Positions 8,769-16,753 of a DNA stretch of 39,093 nt are shown here, piece by piece. This stretch comes from CAZHHM01 sp964532225 (lineage in GTDB: Bacteria; Margulisbacteria; WOR-1; JAKLHX01): assembly GCA_964532225.1 (NCBI GenBank), contig CAZHHM010000017.1, positions 1 through 39,093 on the forward strand, written 5' to 3'. Both the position numbers and the translations under genes were made by a program. How positions within the stretch are numbered: position 1 is the stretch's first letter; each line of letters opens with the position of its first letter. Under the pieces are notes generated by a model, which searched no databases, had not been told where the DNA came from, and worked only from the letters and a program-made list of their open reading frames with translations.

Positions 8769-9551
8769 ATGACATCCGGTGCATTCTATAAAGAACTCCC
8801 GAGAAGATATTCCTGGTCAGGCGTGAAGATAATGCCGTTCAAGAGGGCATTGGCAGAGCTGGACCTAAGAAAGGCGCTCAGCGGCAATCCCATCGGCTCT
8901 GGTGCATATTACAAGGTCCGTGCGTTCGATCAGGGCGAGACGGTCATAAAAAGCTCAAAACTAATATATCCTCTTATGGATATGAACTACTCGTCTTTGG
9001 CTGAGACTGAAGGGTCACAGGGACCGGTCAAGGGCATCGGCCCTTTTAATTCGCTAGCCTTGCCGGAAGGTCTAAAGGCAGTATTGCCGAGACCGCTCAT
9101 TAATAGTGAAGCATACGAGAAGGTCGGCGAAATGATACCGTGGAACATGGTGCAGCAGTCGATACTTGTGACTTATACTGAGAGAAGGTATTTCAATACC
9201 TACAGGGAGTTCATCTTCCAGCCTTTCATATACGGGACACCTCTTGATAAAATGCTGCCAAAAGGTGCCGCACTCAGCGCCCAGGTGGAAGGGGCCGACA
9301 TAACAATTGATCACAGGAAGGCAGGAGCACTATTGCTCGGTAAGTACAGGGCCCTTGCACACAGTATATTGAGCCAGTACTTAAGTATTTCGGAATACCC
9401 GGGCATAGATGCAGCGCCTAATAACTTCATAATGACCCCCCAGGGAGCGCTTGTCTATATCGATTATCAGCCGGTGTTCGACCCGGACATAAACAGGGCG
9501 CACAAGTTGAACATGATCAGCATCCTTCAAAGGACAATTGACCGGCGCTGA
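8769..9551 (+). CDS. Divergent protein-kinase-fold protein, function unknown
   Basis: I do not recognise the family. A kinase-like skeleton can be read: a glycine loop (IGSGAYYKV, residues 42-50), a lysine in VIKSSK (K61), a catalytic-loop pattern with D214 and N219 (DAAPNN, the D-x4-N spacing of HRDLKxxN), and D232 in YIDYQP where the metal-binding DFG aspartate would fall. The HRD histidine and the DFG glycine are absent, as in phosphotransferase-type kinases. It is 260 aa, without signal peptide or membrane segment. Start ATG 8769 has no Shine-Dalgarno; ATG 8832 (MPFKRAL) is an alternative. It stands alone behind a sigma-28-like promoter. Enzyme activity is unproven; it could be a pseudokinase or a small-molecule kinase. 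Confidence 0.6.
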   Translation: MTSGAFYKELPRRYSWSGVKIMPFKRALAELDLRKALSGNPIGSGAYYKVRAFDQGETVIKSSKLIYPLMDMNYSSLAETEGSQGPVKGIGPFNSLALPEGLKAVLPRPLINSEAYEKVGEMIPWNMVQQSILVTYTERRYFNTYREFIFQPFIYGTPLDKMLPKGAALSAQVEGADITIDHRKAGALLLGKYRALAHSILSQYLSISEYPGIDAAPNNFIMTPQGALVYIDYQPVFDPDINRAHKLNMISILQRTIDRR

Positions 9552-9570
9552 TGATAAGGCCCGCTCAAAG

Positions 9571-9579
9571 TGATAGAAT
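9571..9579 (+). promoter_or_regulatory. Extended -10 of rmuC
   Basis: TGATAGAAT (TGn plus TAGAAT) lies 30 nt upstream of the rmuC ATG, and GGGAG at 9598-9602 serves as ribosome site. No convincing -35 is seen. Confidence 0.45.
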
Positions 9580-9609
9580 GGTCATTACCATACTAACGGG
9601 AGCATCTTC

Positions 9610-10809
9610 ATGATCTTAGGTATTTCAATATTAACTTTACTGTCTGTATTGGTCCTTCTGGCGGTCATACTTCTCAAAGGCACGAACAACTCTTTTGTCG
9701 AAAAAGGCCAGGAAAGGGTCGAAAGGATACTCAAAGAAGAGCTTTCACGTACCAGGGACGAGTCCTCCTCAGGGTCAAAGAACCTGCGCGAGGAGCTTTT
9801 TAACCAGCTGACAACTCTGACGCAGATGAACGAAAAGAAGCTCGAGACCCTTAGGGCGACTATTGAAGATAAGCTCAAGACGCTTCAGGAGGACAACAGC
9901 CAGAAGCTTGAGAAGATGAGAGAGACAGTGGACGAGAAACTCCATTCAACACTTGAAAAAAGGCTGGGAGAATCATTTAAGTTCGTGAGCGACAGGCTGG
10001 AGATGGTCCACAAGGGTCTCGGGGAGATGCAGAGCCTCGCGACCGGGGTGGGGGACCTGAAAAAAGTCTTAACGAACATTAAGACAAGAGGCACCTGGGG
10101 AGAGGTCCAACTCGAGAGGCTCCTTGAACAGGTCCTGACCCCCGAACAGTATGAAAAGAACGTCGTAACAAAAAAAGGCAGTAATGAGAGGGTCGAGTTC
10201 GCCATAAAGATGCCCGGCAAGGAAAGAGGGACGATATGGCTGCCCATAGATTCAAAGTTCCCCGTCGAGGACTACCAGAGGATAGTGGAAGCGCAGGAGG
10301 CAGGGAACCAGGCCGCGGTGGAAGAGCTGGTCAAAGCTCTTGATATGAGGATCAAGTCGGAAGCCAAGGATATCAGGGAAAAATACGTTGATCCGCCCAA
10401 CACGACGGATTTCGGCATACTTTTCCTCCCGATAGAAGGACTGTATGCTGAGGTCCTCAGGAAAACAGGGCTTGCAGAGCTGCTGCAAAGGGACTATCGC
10501 GTCGTTGTCGCCGGTCCGACCACCATTTATGCCCTTTTGAACAGCCTTCAGATGGGTTTCCGTACTCTTGCCATCGAGAAGCGTGCCAGCGATGTCTGGA
10601 AGATACTTTCGGCTGTCATCGTGGAGTTCGGAAAGTTCGGCGATATACTGGACAAAACAAAGAAGAAACTTGAGGAAGCCACAAATACTATCGATGAAGC
10701 TTCAAGGAAATCAAGGAACATCGAAGGCAAGCTTAAAAAGGTCCAGACAATGCCGCGTGCCGATGAGGCCAAGATGATCGGGGACAGCGGCCAAACCACA
10801 CTGTTGTAA
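9610..10809 (+). CDS. rmuC: RmuC family DNA recombination protein
   Basis: The layout is that of RmuC: one N-terminal membrane helix (about residues 4-23), a long charged coiled coil (about 30-130), then the conserved domain with TRGTWGEVQLERLLEQVL, WLPIDSKFPVEDY, TTDFGILFLPIEGLYAEVL, AGPTTIYALLNSLQMGF and a C-terminal coiled coil. The family has a restriction-endonuclease-like fold and limits DNA inversions in E. coli; the biochemical activity is not settled. The 399-aa length is normal. The gene has its own promoter and ribosome site, and the following OsmC gene appears to have another promoter. Confidence 0.92.
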   Translation: MILGISILTLLSVLVLLAVILLKGTNNSFVEKGQERVERILKEELSRTRDESSSGSKNLREELFNQLTTLTQMNEKKLETLRATIEDKLKTLQEDNSQKLEKMRETVDEKLHSTLEKRLGESFKFVSDRLEMVHKGLGEMQSLATGVGDLKKVLTNIKTRGTWGEVQLERLLEQVLTPEQYEKNVVTKKGSNERVEFAIKMPGKERGTIWLPIDSKFPVEDYQRIVEAQEAGNQAAVEELVKALDMRIKSEAKDIREKYVDPPNTTDFGILFLPIEGLYAEVLRKTGLAELLQRDYRVVVAGPTTIYALLNSLQMGFRTLAIEKRASDVWKILSAVIVEFGKFGDILDKTKKKLEEATNTIDEASRKSRNIEGKLKKVQTMPRADEAKMIGDSGQTTLL

Positions 10810-10833
10810 AATATCCTTGAAATCCGCTAAAAT
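10804..10833 (+). promoter_or_regulatory. Sigma-70-type promoter of the OsmC-family gene
   Basis: TTGTAA (10804-10809), an 18-nt spacer and TAAAAT (10828-10833) sit just downstream of rmuC; the -35 overlaps its stop codon. GAGGG at 10841-10845 is the likely ribosome site for ATG 10854. Confidence 0.5.
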
Positions 10834-10853
10834 ACCGGTCGAGGGATAATGGT

Positions 10854-11237
10854 ATGAAATACGGCGTTGAAATAAGCAATAAAGGCGGAAGCGAGTTCTT
10901 TGTTACCTCAAAGGACGGAGCTTTCACGATCGATACCGAGGGAAAAGAGATAACGCCTCTCGATTCAATGCTCGCAGCGCTTGGCGCATGCATGGGCTAT
11001 TACATACGCAGGTTCGCCAGGACGGCAAATATCCAGCTTGATATGTTCAGCGTCAAAGTAGAGTCCGATCTTGCCAAGGACAAGGGCTATTATTTCAAGA
11101 ACATCGCCGTGGACATCGACCTTAAAGGCGCGCTTATCGATGATGTCAAGAAAAGAGCTCTGGTCGAGTTCGTAAAGAACTGCCCCGTACACAATACGCT
11201 CAAGAACAACCCTGATATCGACGTCACTCTTCTGTAA
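10854..11237 (+). CDS. OsmC/Ohr family protein
   Basis: This 127-aa protein has the OsmC fold signatures: TPLDSMLAALGACMGYYIR around the first redox cysteine (about residue 46) and the second cysteine in VKNCPVHNTL (about 105). Members reduce organic hydroperoxides with this cysteine pair, although many family members have other or unknown roles. The sequence is closer to generic OsmC (YhfA-like) than to Ohr. It appears monocistronic. The subgroup, and so the substrate, cannot be settled by eye. Confidence 0.85.
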   Translation: MKYGVEISNKGGSEFFVTSKDGAFTIDTEGKEITPLDSMLAALGACMGYYIRRFARTANIQLDMFSVKVESDLAKDKGYYFKNIAVDIDLKGALIDDVKKRALVEFVKNCPVHNTLKNNPDIDVTLL

Positions 11238-11248
11238 AAAAAAAGCTC

Positions 11249-11275
11249 GAAATCCGGCCAAATATCTGCCGATAT
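11249..11275 (+). promoter_or_regulatory. Sigma-28-like promoter of orphan 11292
   Basis: GAAATCC (11249-11255) and GCCGATAT (11268-11275) give GAAA-N15-GCCGATAT. This -10 is an exact match to the B. subtilis SigD consensus. It ends 16 nt before ATG 11292. Confidence 0.65.
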
Positions 11276-11291
11276 AACAGTAAGAGCATTT

Positions 11292-12224
11292 ATGGGACCG
11301 GGAAATCAAACAAGAACATCATGCAGGATGCCCGACAGGGAATGCAATGCCATTCTTGCGCGTGCCCACAGGATAAACGCAAACCTCAGAAAGGTCTCTT
11401 CAGTCAATGAAGTGATCTCCAGAAGCGCTCCTGTGAGCAGCATGCTGAGGGATATATCCGAAATATCCGACATCGCATCCCGTTTCGGTCATGAAGAACT
11501 TGCTACCGCTGTTCAGGGTTTTGCCAGGATAAGGGAAAAACAGCACGATGTGATCAGCTGGCAGACCGGAGCCCTGATACTGGGATCGACCGCTGTTCCT
11601 CTCCAGTCACGGTCTGACAGGCCGTATCCCGAGTCATACCTTACCCTTGCTCTGGTCGACAATACTAAGGCCCTTGACGGCTGGGCATATAAGGTGTTCT
11701 CAAGGCTTCCTTTTTACACGTGTTCAAGCTATGAGAGCCTTCTTTTTAATCATGTCGCCATGTTCTCCGGGCCGTCGAACGAGCTTTCTATCGAAGCGCC
11801 CTTAAAAATGGATGTTGACGGCAGTACCGAGTATTTCGGCAAAGCAACCGGGATATTGCATTATCTTGCAAGGAATATGGGGATAAACAAAGCAATAACA
11901 CTTCATACCATGATAAGGCTGAGTGGTGAGGCCGGCGATCAGTATGTCTCAAGGCTCGGGTTCGTGAACGAGCCGGTCGTTTTCAACGCCGAACAGTTCG
12001 TTAGAAGATTCGGGGACGATAGCAATGCTATCTACCAGATGCTGTACAAGAGGAACATAGTATGGAATGACGGGACCCTTCATCTTGAAGCGTTCGAAGG
12101 AAAGCGGTTATATCTTGCCGAAGGTCTGGAACGATTTGAGCAAGACGTCTATAGACATCTCAGGGAACATATGTTCAAGAGCTATTTCCCTAAGGTCCCT
12201 GTAGACAGACTTTACGAGGACTGA
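11292..12224 (+). CDS. Orphan protein, possibly GNAT-like C-terminal half
   Basis: I do not recognise this 310-aa protein. Residues 1-100 look helical and charged. The middle has a beta-rich run (ESYLTLALVDNTKALDGWAY). Around residues 180-235 a pattern (GILHYLARNMGINKAITLHT ... GDQYVSRLGFV) loosely recalls the end of a GNAT acetyltransferase domain (helix, strand, then ..Y..LGF). That resemblance is weak. There is no signal peptide or membrane helix. The ribosome site is poor (AAGAG). Its promoter is sigma-28-like. The 3' end overlaps the convergent mtaB by 13 bp. Confidence 0.65.
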   Translation: MGPGNQTRTSCRMPDRECNAILARAHRINANLRKVSSVNEVISRSAPVSSMLRDISEISDIASRFGHEELATAVQGFARIREKQHDVISWQTGALILGSTAVPLQSRSDRPYPESYLTLALVDNTKALDGWAYKVFSRLPFYTCSSYESLLFNHVAMFSGPSNELSIEAPLKMDVDGSTEYFGKATGILHYLARNMGINKAITLHTMIRLSGEAGDQYVSRLGFVNEPVVFNAEQFVRRFGDDSNAIYQMLYKRNIVWNDGTLHLEAFEGKRLYLAEGLERFEQDVYRHLREHMFKSYFPKVPVDRLYED

Positions 12225-13441
12225 ACCTTAAGGACTCCCTCGACCGATCCGGCATAAGTCCTGCCGATCTTCACGCTGACGATCTTTCCTATGTATCCGT
12301 CGGGCCCCTTGAACAGTACCCGTACAAAATCCGAGGTCAGACCTTCGAGCAGTCCTGTCTTCTTGTCTCTCTGTTCGATCAGAACAGGAAGGTCCTTCCC
12401 AGCTAAGCTCTTGTGATATGAGAGCATAAGTCCTTCGCGGAGCTTCTGCATCTGCTTGCTCCGTATTTCAATGACCTTTTCCGTTACCGGATCAGGCATT
12501 TCGGCTGCCGGAGTGCCTTTCCTGCTTGAGTACCTGAAGACATGCAGCCGTGTAAAGCGGAGCTTTTGTGCAAGGGCCAGACTGTGGGCATGGTTCTCGT
12601 CGGTTTCTCCAGGAAAGCCGACGATCATATCGGTGCTGACCGCGATCCCGGGTATGACATCGCGTATCATGCCGATAAGCTTAGAGTATTCCCTGTGGTC
12701 ATACTTTCTGCCCATCTTCCTTAGCACTGTATCATCCCCGCTCTGCAGGGGGATGTGCAGGTAACGGCACACCTTCGGTTCGTTGGCTATGCAGTGGAGC
12801 AGCTCAAGAGTTATCCTCTCGGGCTCAATAGAGCTGAGCCTTATCCTTTCAAGCCCGTCGAGCTTTGCAAGTTCGCTTATCAGATCAGGCAGCTTGTCGT
12901 AAGCGCCGATGTTTATGCCTGTAAGTATTATCTCTTTCGTCCCGTTCTTGACGAGTGCTTTGGCCTGGGCTACAGCCTCGTTGAGCCCCAGGCTTTTTTC
13001 TTTTCCGCGGGCGTACGGAACTATGCAATAGGTGCAGAAGTTCTCGCAGCCGGTCTGGATAAGCAGGTTGGCGCGGATCTTGGAAGGTTGAAGGTTCGAT
13101 GTTGCAGGTTGAAGGTTTGGAAGAAAACGGTCGAAATGTTTCTTTTCTGCGTTGACGAATATCTTATCGATGCCGGTTATAGCTTTTAACTGCTCAATAT
13201 CCGTATCTGCCATACAGCCCGTCACAAAGACCTTGCCGCTCTTCTTTATCGAGTTCCGTATAGCCTGTCTGGACTTCTTGTCGGCAAGGGCCGTGACAGT
13301 GCATGTGTTAATAACGCTTATGTCGGCCTTCTCGTTCTTACCGGCGATAAGATATCCTTTTTCAACTGCGGTACGGCGCATGGCATCGGTCTCCGCCTGG
13401 TTGGCCCTGCATCCGAGAGTGATGAAAGCTACCTTTTTCAT
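12212..13441 (-). CDS. mtaB: tRNA t6A37 methylthiotransferase MtaB-like
   Basis: A radical-SAM methylthiotransferase that would convert t6A37 to ms2t6A37 in ANN-decoding tRNAs. The N-terminal MTTase domain carries LGCRANQAET, VINTCTVT and VTGCMAD with its three cysteines. The radical-SAM CxxxCxxC is CENFCTYC, followed by GINIGAY, LHIPLQSG and MIVGFPGE. A TRAM-like C-terminus ends it; the 409-aa length is typical. The linker just before the radical-SAM domain contains an in-frame heptamer array (NLQPATSNLQPS). The start overlaps prmC by 4 bp, so it is the last gene of the rpmE-prfA-prmC-mtaB unit. Confidence 0.92.
   Translation of the reverse strand: MKKVAFITLGCRANQAETDAMRRTAVEKGYLIAGKNEKADISVINTCTVTALADKKSRQAIRNSIKKSGKVFVTGCMADTDIEQLKAITGIDKIFVNAEKKHFDRFLPNLQPATSNLQPSKIRANLLIQTGCENFCTYCIVPYARGKEKSLGLNEAVAQAKALVKNGTKEIILTGINIGAYDKLPDLISELAKLDGLERIRLSSIEPERITLELLHCIANEPKVCRYLHIPLQSGDDTVLRKMGRKYDHREYSKLIGMIRDVIPGIAVSTDMIVGFPGETDENHAHSLALAQKLRFTRLHVFRYSSRKGTPAAEMPDPVTEKVIEIRSKQMQKLREGLMLSYHKSLAGKDLPVLIEQRDKKTGLLEGLTSDFVRVLFKGPDGYIGKIVSVKIGRTYAGSVEGVLKVQSS
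13083..13117. repeat. Heptamer array inside mtaB
   Basis: Five 7-bp units in exact register on the plus strand: GAAGGTT, GAAGGTT, CGATGTT, GCAGGTT, GAAGGTT. Thirty-five bases are not a multiple of three, but the reading frame continues through them. They encode the interdomain linker of MtaB. Confidence 0.8.
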
Positions 13442-14295
13442 TTCTTCCTGGCCAGTACGACGCGTTCTATGCCTGCCAGGTCCGCTTTTGTCTCGAATGT
13501 CTCGAATAAGGCAGAAGAGTTCAGCATCTCTAATACTTGTTTTGATTGACCCTGTCCGACCTCGAGTATCAGATGGCCGTTGTCGTTGAGATAGGGGGCG
13601 GCACCGGCGATCAGCCTGCGATACACATCAAGTCCGTCAATGCCCCCGTCAAGGGCACTAACAGGCTCAAAATCCTTTACTTCGGGTTGAAGCGAGTTGA
13701 TGCTGTCCGTTGGTATGTATGGCGGGTTTGAGACGATGATGTTAAAAGAGCCTTTGGCAGGGAACAGGTCCGCCTTCTCAAATGACACGCGGTCCTCGAC
13801 CTTGTGCTTTACAGCGTTATTCTTGGCTGTTTCAAGTGCCTTTTCGGATATGTCCGTCGCAATGACCGAAGTCCCCGGGGAATACTTGGCAATGCTGACG
13901 GCTATGGCTCCGCTGCCTGTGCCGATATCCAGTACATTCAGCCCTTCCTTACCCCTGGCGATATCGGCAACTATCTCGACTATCAGCTCCGTCTCAGGCC
14001 TAGGTATCAGTACGTCCTTTGTTATGTAGAGCTCAAGCGACATGAAGGATGCCTTGCCCGTAATATATGCTACGGGTTCTCTCTTAAGCCTCCGCAGAAC
14101 GAGCTGCTTGAAAGATGCCAGCTCTTCCTTGGTCATTATCCTGTCATATTGCATATACAGCTGAATGCGCTTCAGCCCAAGAGAGTGGGAGAGGAGCATC
14201 TCGGATTCAGGCCTTGAGAGCTCTATACCGTTCTTTGAAAAGTGGTCGGAGGTCCAGTCAAGAAGGGATGCTATCGTCCATTCCATGTCAGTCAA
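13438..14295 (-). CDS. prmC: Release-factor glutamine methyltransferase PrmC (HemK)
   Basis: PrmC methylates the glutamine of the GGQ motif in release factors, using SAM. The SAM site (VLDIGTGSGAIAVSIAK), the catalytic NPPY (IVSNPPYIPTD) and the N-terminal helical domain with RPETELIVE are all present, and the 285-aa length is normal. It lies directly downstream of prfA, overlapping it by 8 bp, which is the classic arrangement of enzyme and substrate genes. Confidence 0.95.
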   Translation of the reverse strand: MTDMEWTIASLLDWTSDHFSKNGIELSRPESEMLLSHSLGLKRIQLYMQYDRIMTKEELASFKQLVLRRLKREPVAYITGKASFMSLELYITKDVLIPRPETELIVEIVADIARGKEGLNVLDIGTGSGAIAVSIAKYSPGTSVIATDISEKALETAKNNAVKHKVEDRVSFEKADLFPAKGSFNIIVSNPPYIPTDSINSLQPEVKDFEPVSALDGGIDGLDVYRRLIAGAAPYLNDNGHLILEVGQGQSKQVLEMLNSSALFETFETKADLAGIERVVLARKK

Positions 14296-15340
14296 CGGAG
14301 GATTCGAGCTTGGCGACCCTGTCCGCGGCCGTGAGCGCGTCTATCAGCTCTTCAAGGTCGCCGTCCATGACCTCGGTGATGTTGAATACCGAAAGCCCGA
14401 TGCGGTGGTCGGTTATCCTGTTCTGCGGGAAATTGTATGTCCTGATCTTTTCACTCCTGTCGCCGGACCCTACCTGGCTGCGCCTCATCTTTGTCACCTC
14501 GTCCTGGCGCTTGGCGGCCTCGGCCTCGTAGAGTCTCGACTTCAGGTAGGCCATGGCCTTTGCCCTGTTCTGGTGCTGAGACCTTTCTTCCTGGCATTCG
14601 ACCACCATGCCGGAGGGCAGGTGGGTTATCCTTATGGCGCTGCTGGTCTTGTTGACGTTCTGTCCGCCAGGTCCCGATGACCTGAAGGTGTCGACCCGAA
14701 GGTCCTTGTCCTCGATCTTTATGTCAACGTCGTCTACCTCGGGAAGCACGGCCACTGTCGCTGCGGAGGTGTGGACGCGTCCTGAAGCCTCTGTTGCCGG
14801 TACTCTCTGTACCCGGTGCGTGCCGCTCTCGAACTTCAGCCTGCTGTATGCACCCTGTCCCTTGATAAGGAAGATCGCCTCTTTGTATCCGCCGAGCCCG
14901 GTAGGGTTTGTTTCGATCGCCTCTACCTTCCACCCGTGCCTTTCAGCATATCTCAGGTACATCCTTACAAGGTCGCCCGCAAAAAGTGCAGCTTCTTCTC
15001 CGCCTGTCCCGCCCCTTATTTCAAGGAATATGTTCTTGTCGTCGTTAGGGTCTTTGGGAATAAGGAGGAACTCGATCTCTTTCTTTACGGTAATTTCCTT
15101 AGATTCAAGCTCTTTCTGCATGTCCCTCAGCTCGGAGTCCCTTGACTCTTTTATTTCCGAGATATCTCGCACGATCGAATTGTACTGTTTTATCTTATCG
15201 ACAAGAGGTTTTATGTCAGAAAGCTCTTTGCTGAACTTTTGGATCTTTTCCCTGTCGGTTAGGACGGCGGGGTCGGAAAGAAAGGTCTCCAGCTCGGAGT
15301 AGCGCTCCTCGAATTTCTGCAGTTTGTCGGAAAAGCTCAT
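14288..15340 (-). CDS. prfA: Peptide chain release factor 1
   Basis: RF1 terminates translation at UAG/UAA. The GGQ loop (SSGPGGQNVNKTSSA) is present, as is the RF1-type stop-codon tripeptide PAT in HRVQRVPATEASGR. The acidic GGTGGEEA of domain 2 is also clear. Length (350 aa) is standard. No Shine-Dalgarno is seen in the 21-nt gap after rpmE (the coding strand reads pyrimidine-rich there), so translation may depend on read-through coupling from rpmE. prmC follows at once. Confidence 0.96.
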   Translation of the reverse strand: MSFSDKLQKFEERYSELETFLSDPAVLTDREKIQKFSKELSDIKPLVDKIKQYNSIVRDISEIKESRDSELRDMQKELESKEITVKKEIEFLLIPKDPNDDKNIFLEIRGGTGGEEAALFAGDLVRMYLRYAERHGWKVEAIETNPTGLGGYKEAIFLIKGQGAYSRLKFESGTHRVQRVPATEASGRVHTSAATVAVLPEVDDVDIKIEDKDLRVDTFRSSGPGGQNVNKTSSAIRITHLPSGMVVECQEERSQHQNRAKAMAYLKSRLYEAEAAKRQDEVTKMRRSQVGSGDRSEKIRTYNFPQNRITDHRIGLSVFNITEVMDGDLEELIDALTAADRVAKLESSVD

Positions 15341-15361
15341 GAGAAAAGTGCGGGGAGGCCG

Positions 15362-15631
15362 TTACTTGGACTTGCTTTTTGTCTTGTCTTTTGTTTTGGC
15401 AACCTTCGGCTTCTTTTTCTTGGGAGCAAGAGTAGTAGAAGCGAACTTCTTCTTGAATTTGTCCACTCTTCCTTCCGTGTCGAGAAGCTTCTGCTTGCCG
15501 GTGAATAGGGGATGGCAATTGCTGCATATGTCCACCCTGATATTGGGTTTTGTGGAGCCTACGTGGAATTCGGCGCCGCATGCGCAGCTAACTACTACAT
15601 CTTGATATTTGGGGTGGATCTTGTCTTTCAT
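15362..15631 (-). CDS. rpmE: 50S ribosomal protein L31, zinc-binding form
   Basis: The start MKDKIHPKYQ and the four cysteines (CAC at 16/18, CSNC at 37/40) identify the zinc-containing L31. After about residue 70 there is an extra lysine-rich tail (PKKKKPKVAKTKDKT), which makes it 89 aa, longer than the usual ~70. It heads the prfA-prmC-mtaB unit. An extended -10 ends only 6 nt before ATG, so the transcript probably starts on the A of the ATG itself. Confidence 0.95.
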   Translation of the reverse strand: MKDKIHPKYQDVVVSCACGAEFHVGSTKPNIRVDICSNCHPLFTGKQKLLDTEGRVDKFKKKFASTTLAPKKKKPKVAKTKDKTKSKSK

Positions 15632-15637
15632 GAAAAG

Positions 15638-15646
15638 ATTATATCA
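15638..15646 (-). promoter_or_regulatory. Extended -10 of rpmE, leaderless type
   Basis: On the minus strand TGATATAAT (TGn plus consensus TATAAT) is followed by 6 nt and then ATG. A start site 7 nt downstream of the -10 would fall on the start codon. Confidence 0.6.
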
Positions 15647-15683
15647 TGATGCCAGTTCGGTTATCAAGGCATGCCGGCGCGGT

Positions 15684-15712
15684 TTGTTTTAGCAAAAACC
15701 AGATGTTATAAT
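15684..15712 (+). promoter_or_regulatory. Promoter of the asd operon
   Basis: TTGTTT (15684-15689), a 17-nt spacer and TGTTATAAT (15704-15712) give a -35 plus extended -10. Unlike the leaderless promoters here, it is followed by a normal leader with AGGAGG at 15724-15729. Confidence 0.65.
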
Positions 15713-15736
15713 CAATAAAAAATAGGAGGTCAAATG

Positions 15737-16753
15737 ATGTCAAAAGGATATTCCGTAGCAATATTAGGAGCCACCGGCGTTGTCGGGGGCGAAATGCTCA
15801 AAGTACTGGAAGAGAGGAACTTCCCGGTGGAAAAGCTCCTCCCGCTCGCGTCCTCAAGGACGGCAGGCTCAACAGTGAAGTTCAAAGGCAAGGAGTATAA
15901 GGTCGAGCTGGCTGAGCCCGATTCGTTCAACGGGATACAGATAGGTCTTTTCAGCGCGGGGGCATCAATTTCGGAGAAGTTCGCTCCCGAGGCCGCAAAA
16001 AGAGGCACGGTAGTAATCGATAATACGTCGTTCTTCAGGATGGCGCCTGATGTTCCTCTTGTAGTTCCTGAAGTAAACCCCCAGGCCATAAAGCGGCACA
16101 AAGGCATCATCGCCAACCCGAACTGCTCGACCGCACAGATGGTAGTGGTCCTGAAACCTATACACGACATGTTCAAGATCAAGAGGATAGTGGTGTCGAC
16201 ATATCAGTCCGTTTCCGGCTGGGGCAAAGAAGCTGTCGACGAGGCGATGCAGCAGGCAAGGTCGTGGGTCGCTGGAGATAAGATAGAGACCAAGATACTG
16301 CCGCGTCAGATACTGTGGAACGTTGTTCCCCAGATCGACTCCTTTACGGACAGCGGCTATACAAAAGAAGAGCTCAAAATGATCAACGAGACAAAAAAGA
16401 TCATGGAGGATGATTCCATCGCGGTTACAGCTACGACCGTAAGGGTCCCTGTATTCATCGGCCACAGTGAAGCCGTCAATATTGAAACAGAGGGACCTAT
16501 CACTGCAGAAGCCGTAAAAGAACTTCTGAAGAAGGCTCCGGGGGTCAAGGTCATGGACGACCCTACAAACAAGGTCTATCCTACGGCGCTTGACTGCGTA
16601 GGCATTGACGATACTTTTGTCGGCAGGATAAGGAAAGACCCGTCGGTGAAGAACGGCATAGATATGTGGATCGTTTCCGACAACCTCCGTAAAGGAGCGG
16701 CGACCAATGCCGTACAGATAGCGGAGGAGATGGTCAGACAGAACCTTCTATGA
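15737..16753 (+). CDS. asd: Aspartate-semialdehyde dehydrogenase
   Basis: Asd reduces aspartyl phosphate to aspartate semialdehyde, the branch point to lysine/DAP, threonine and methionine. The NADP-binding start (ILGATGVVGGEMLKVLEER), the catalytic cysteine (ANPNCSTAQM, about residue 131) and the late GHSEAV substrate histidine region are present. AGGAGG lies 7 nt before ATG 15737; the adjacent ATG 15734 is the alternative. It supplies the pathway used by lysA at 34671. It heads a run of tightly overlapping genes through serS. Confidence 0.96.
   Translation: MSKGYSVAILGATGVVGGEMLKVLEERNFPVEKLLPLASSRTAGSTVKFKGKEYKVELAEPDSFNGIQIGLFSAGASISEKFAPEAAKRGTVVIDNTSFFRMAPDVPLVVPEVNPQAIKRHKGIIANPNCSTAQMVVVLKPIHDMFKIKRIVVSTYQSVSGWGKEAVDEAMQQARSWVAGDKIETKILPRQILWNVVPQIDSFTDSGYTKEELKMINETKKIMEDDSIAVTATTVRVPVFIGHSEAVNIETEGPITAEAVKELLKKAPGVKVMDDPTNKVYPTALDCVGIDDTFVGRIRKDPSVKNGIDMWIVSDNLRKGAATNAVQIAEEMVRQNLL

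Noticed and set aside
10819..10850. Fifth sigma-28-like site before the OsmC gene (GAAATCC at 10819)
   Set aside because: No GATA-type -10 lies 15 nt downstream; a sigma-70-type TTGTAA-N18-TAAAAT explains the region better.
14607..15302. 231-codon frame antisense to prfA
   Set aside because: prfA is unmistakable on the other strand and this serine-rich frame has no family features.
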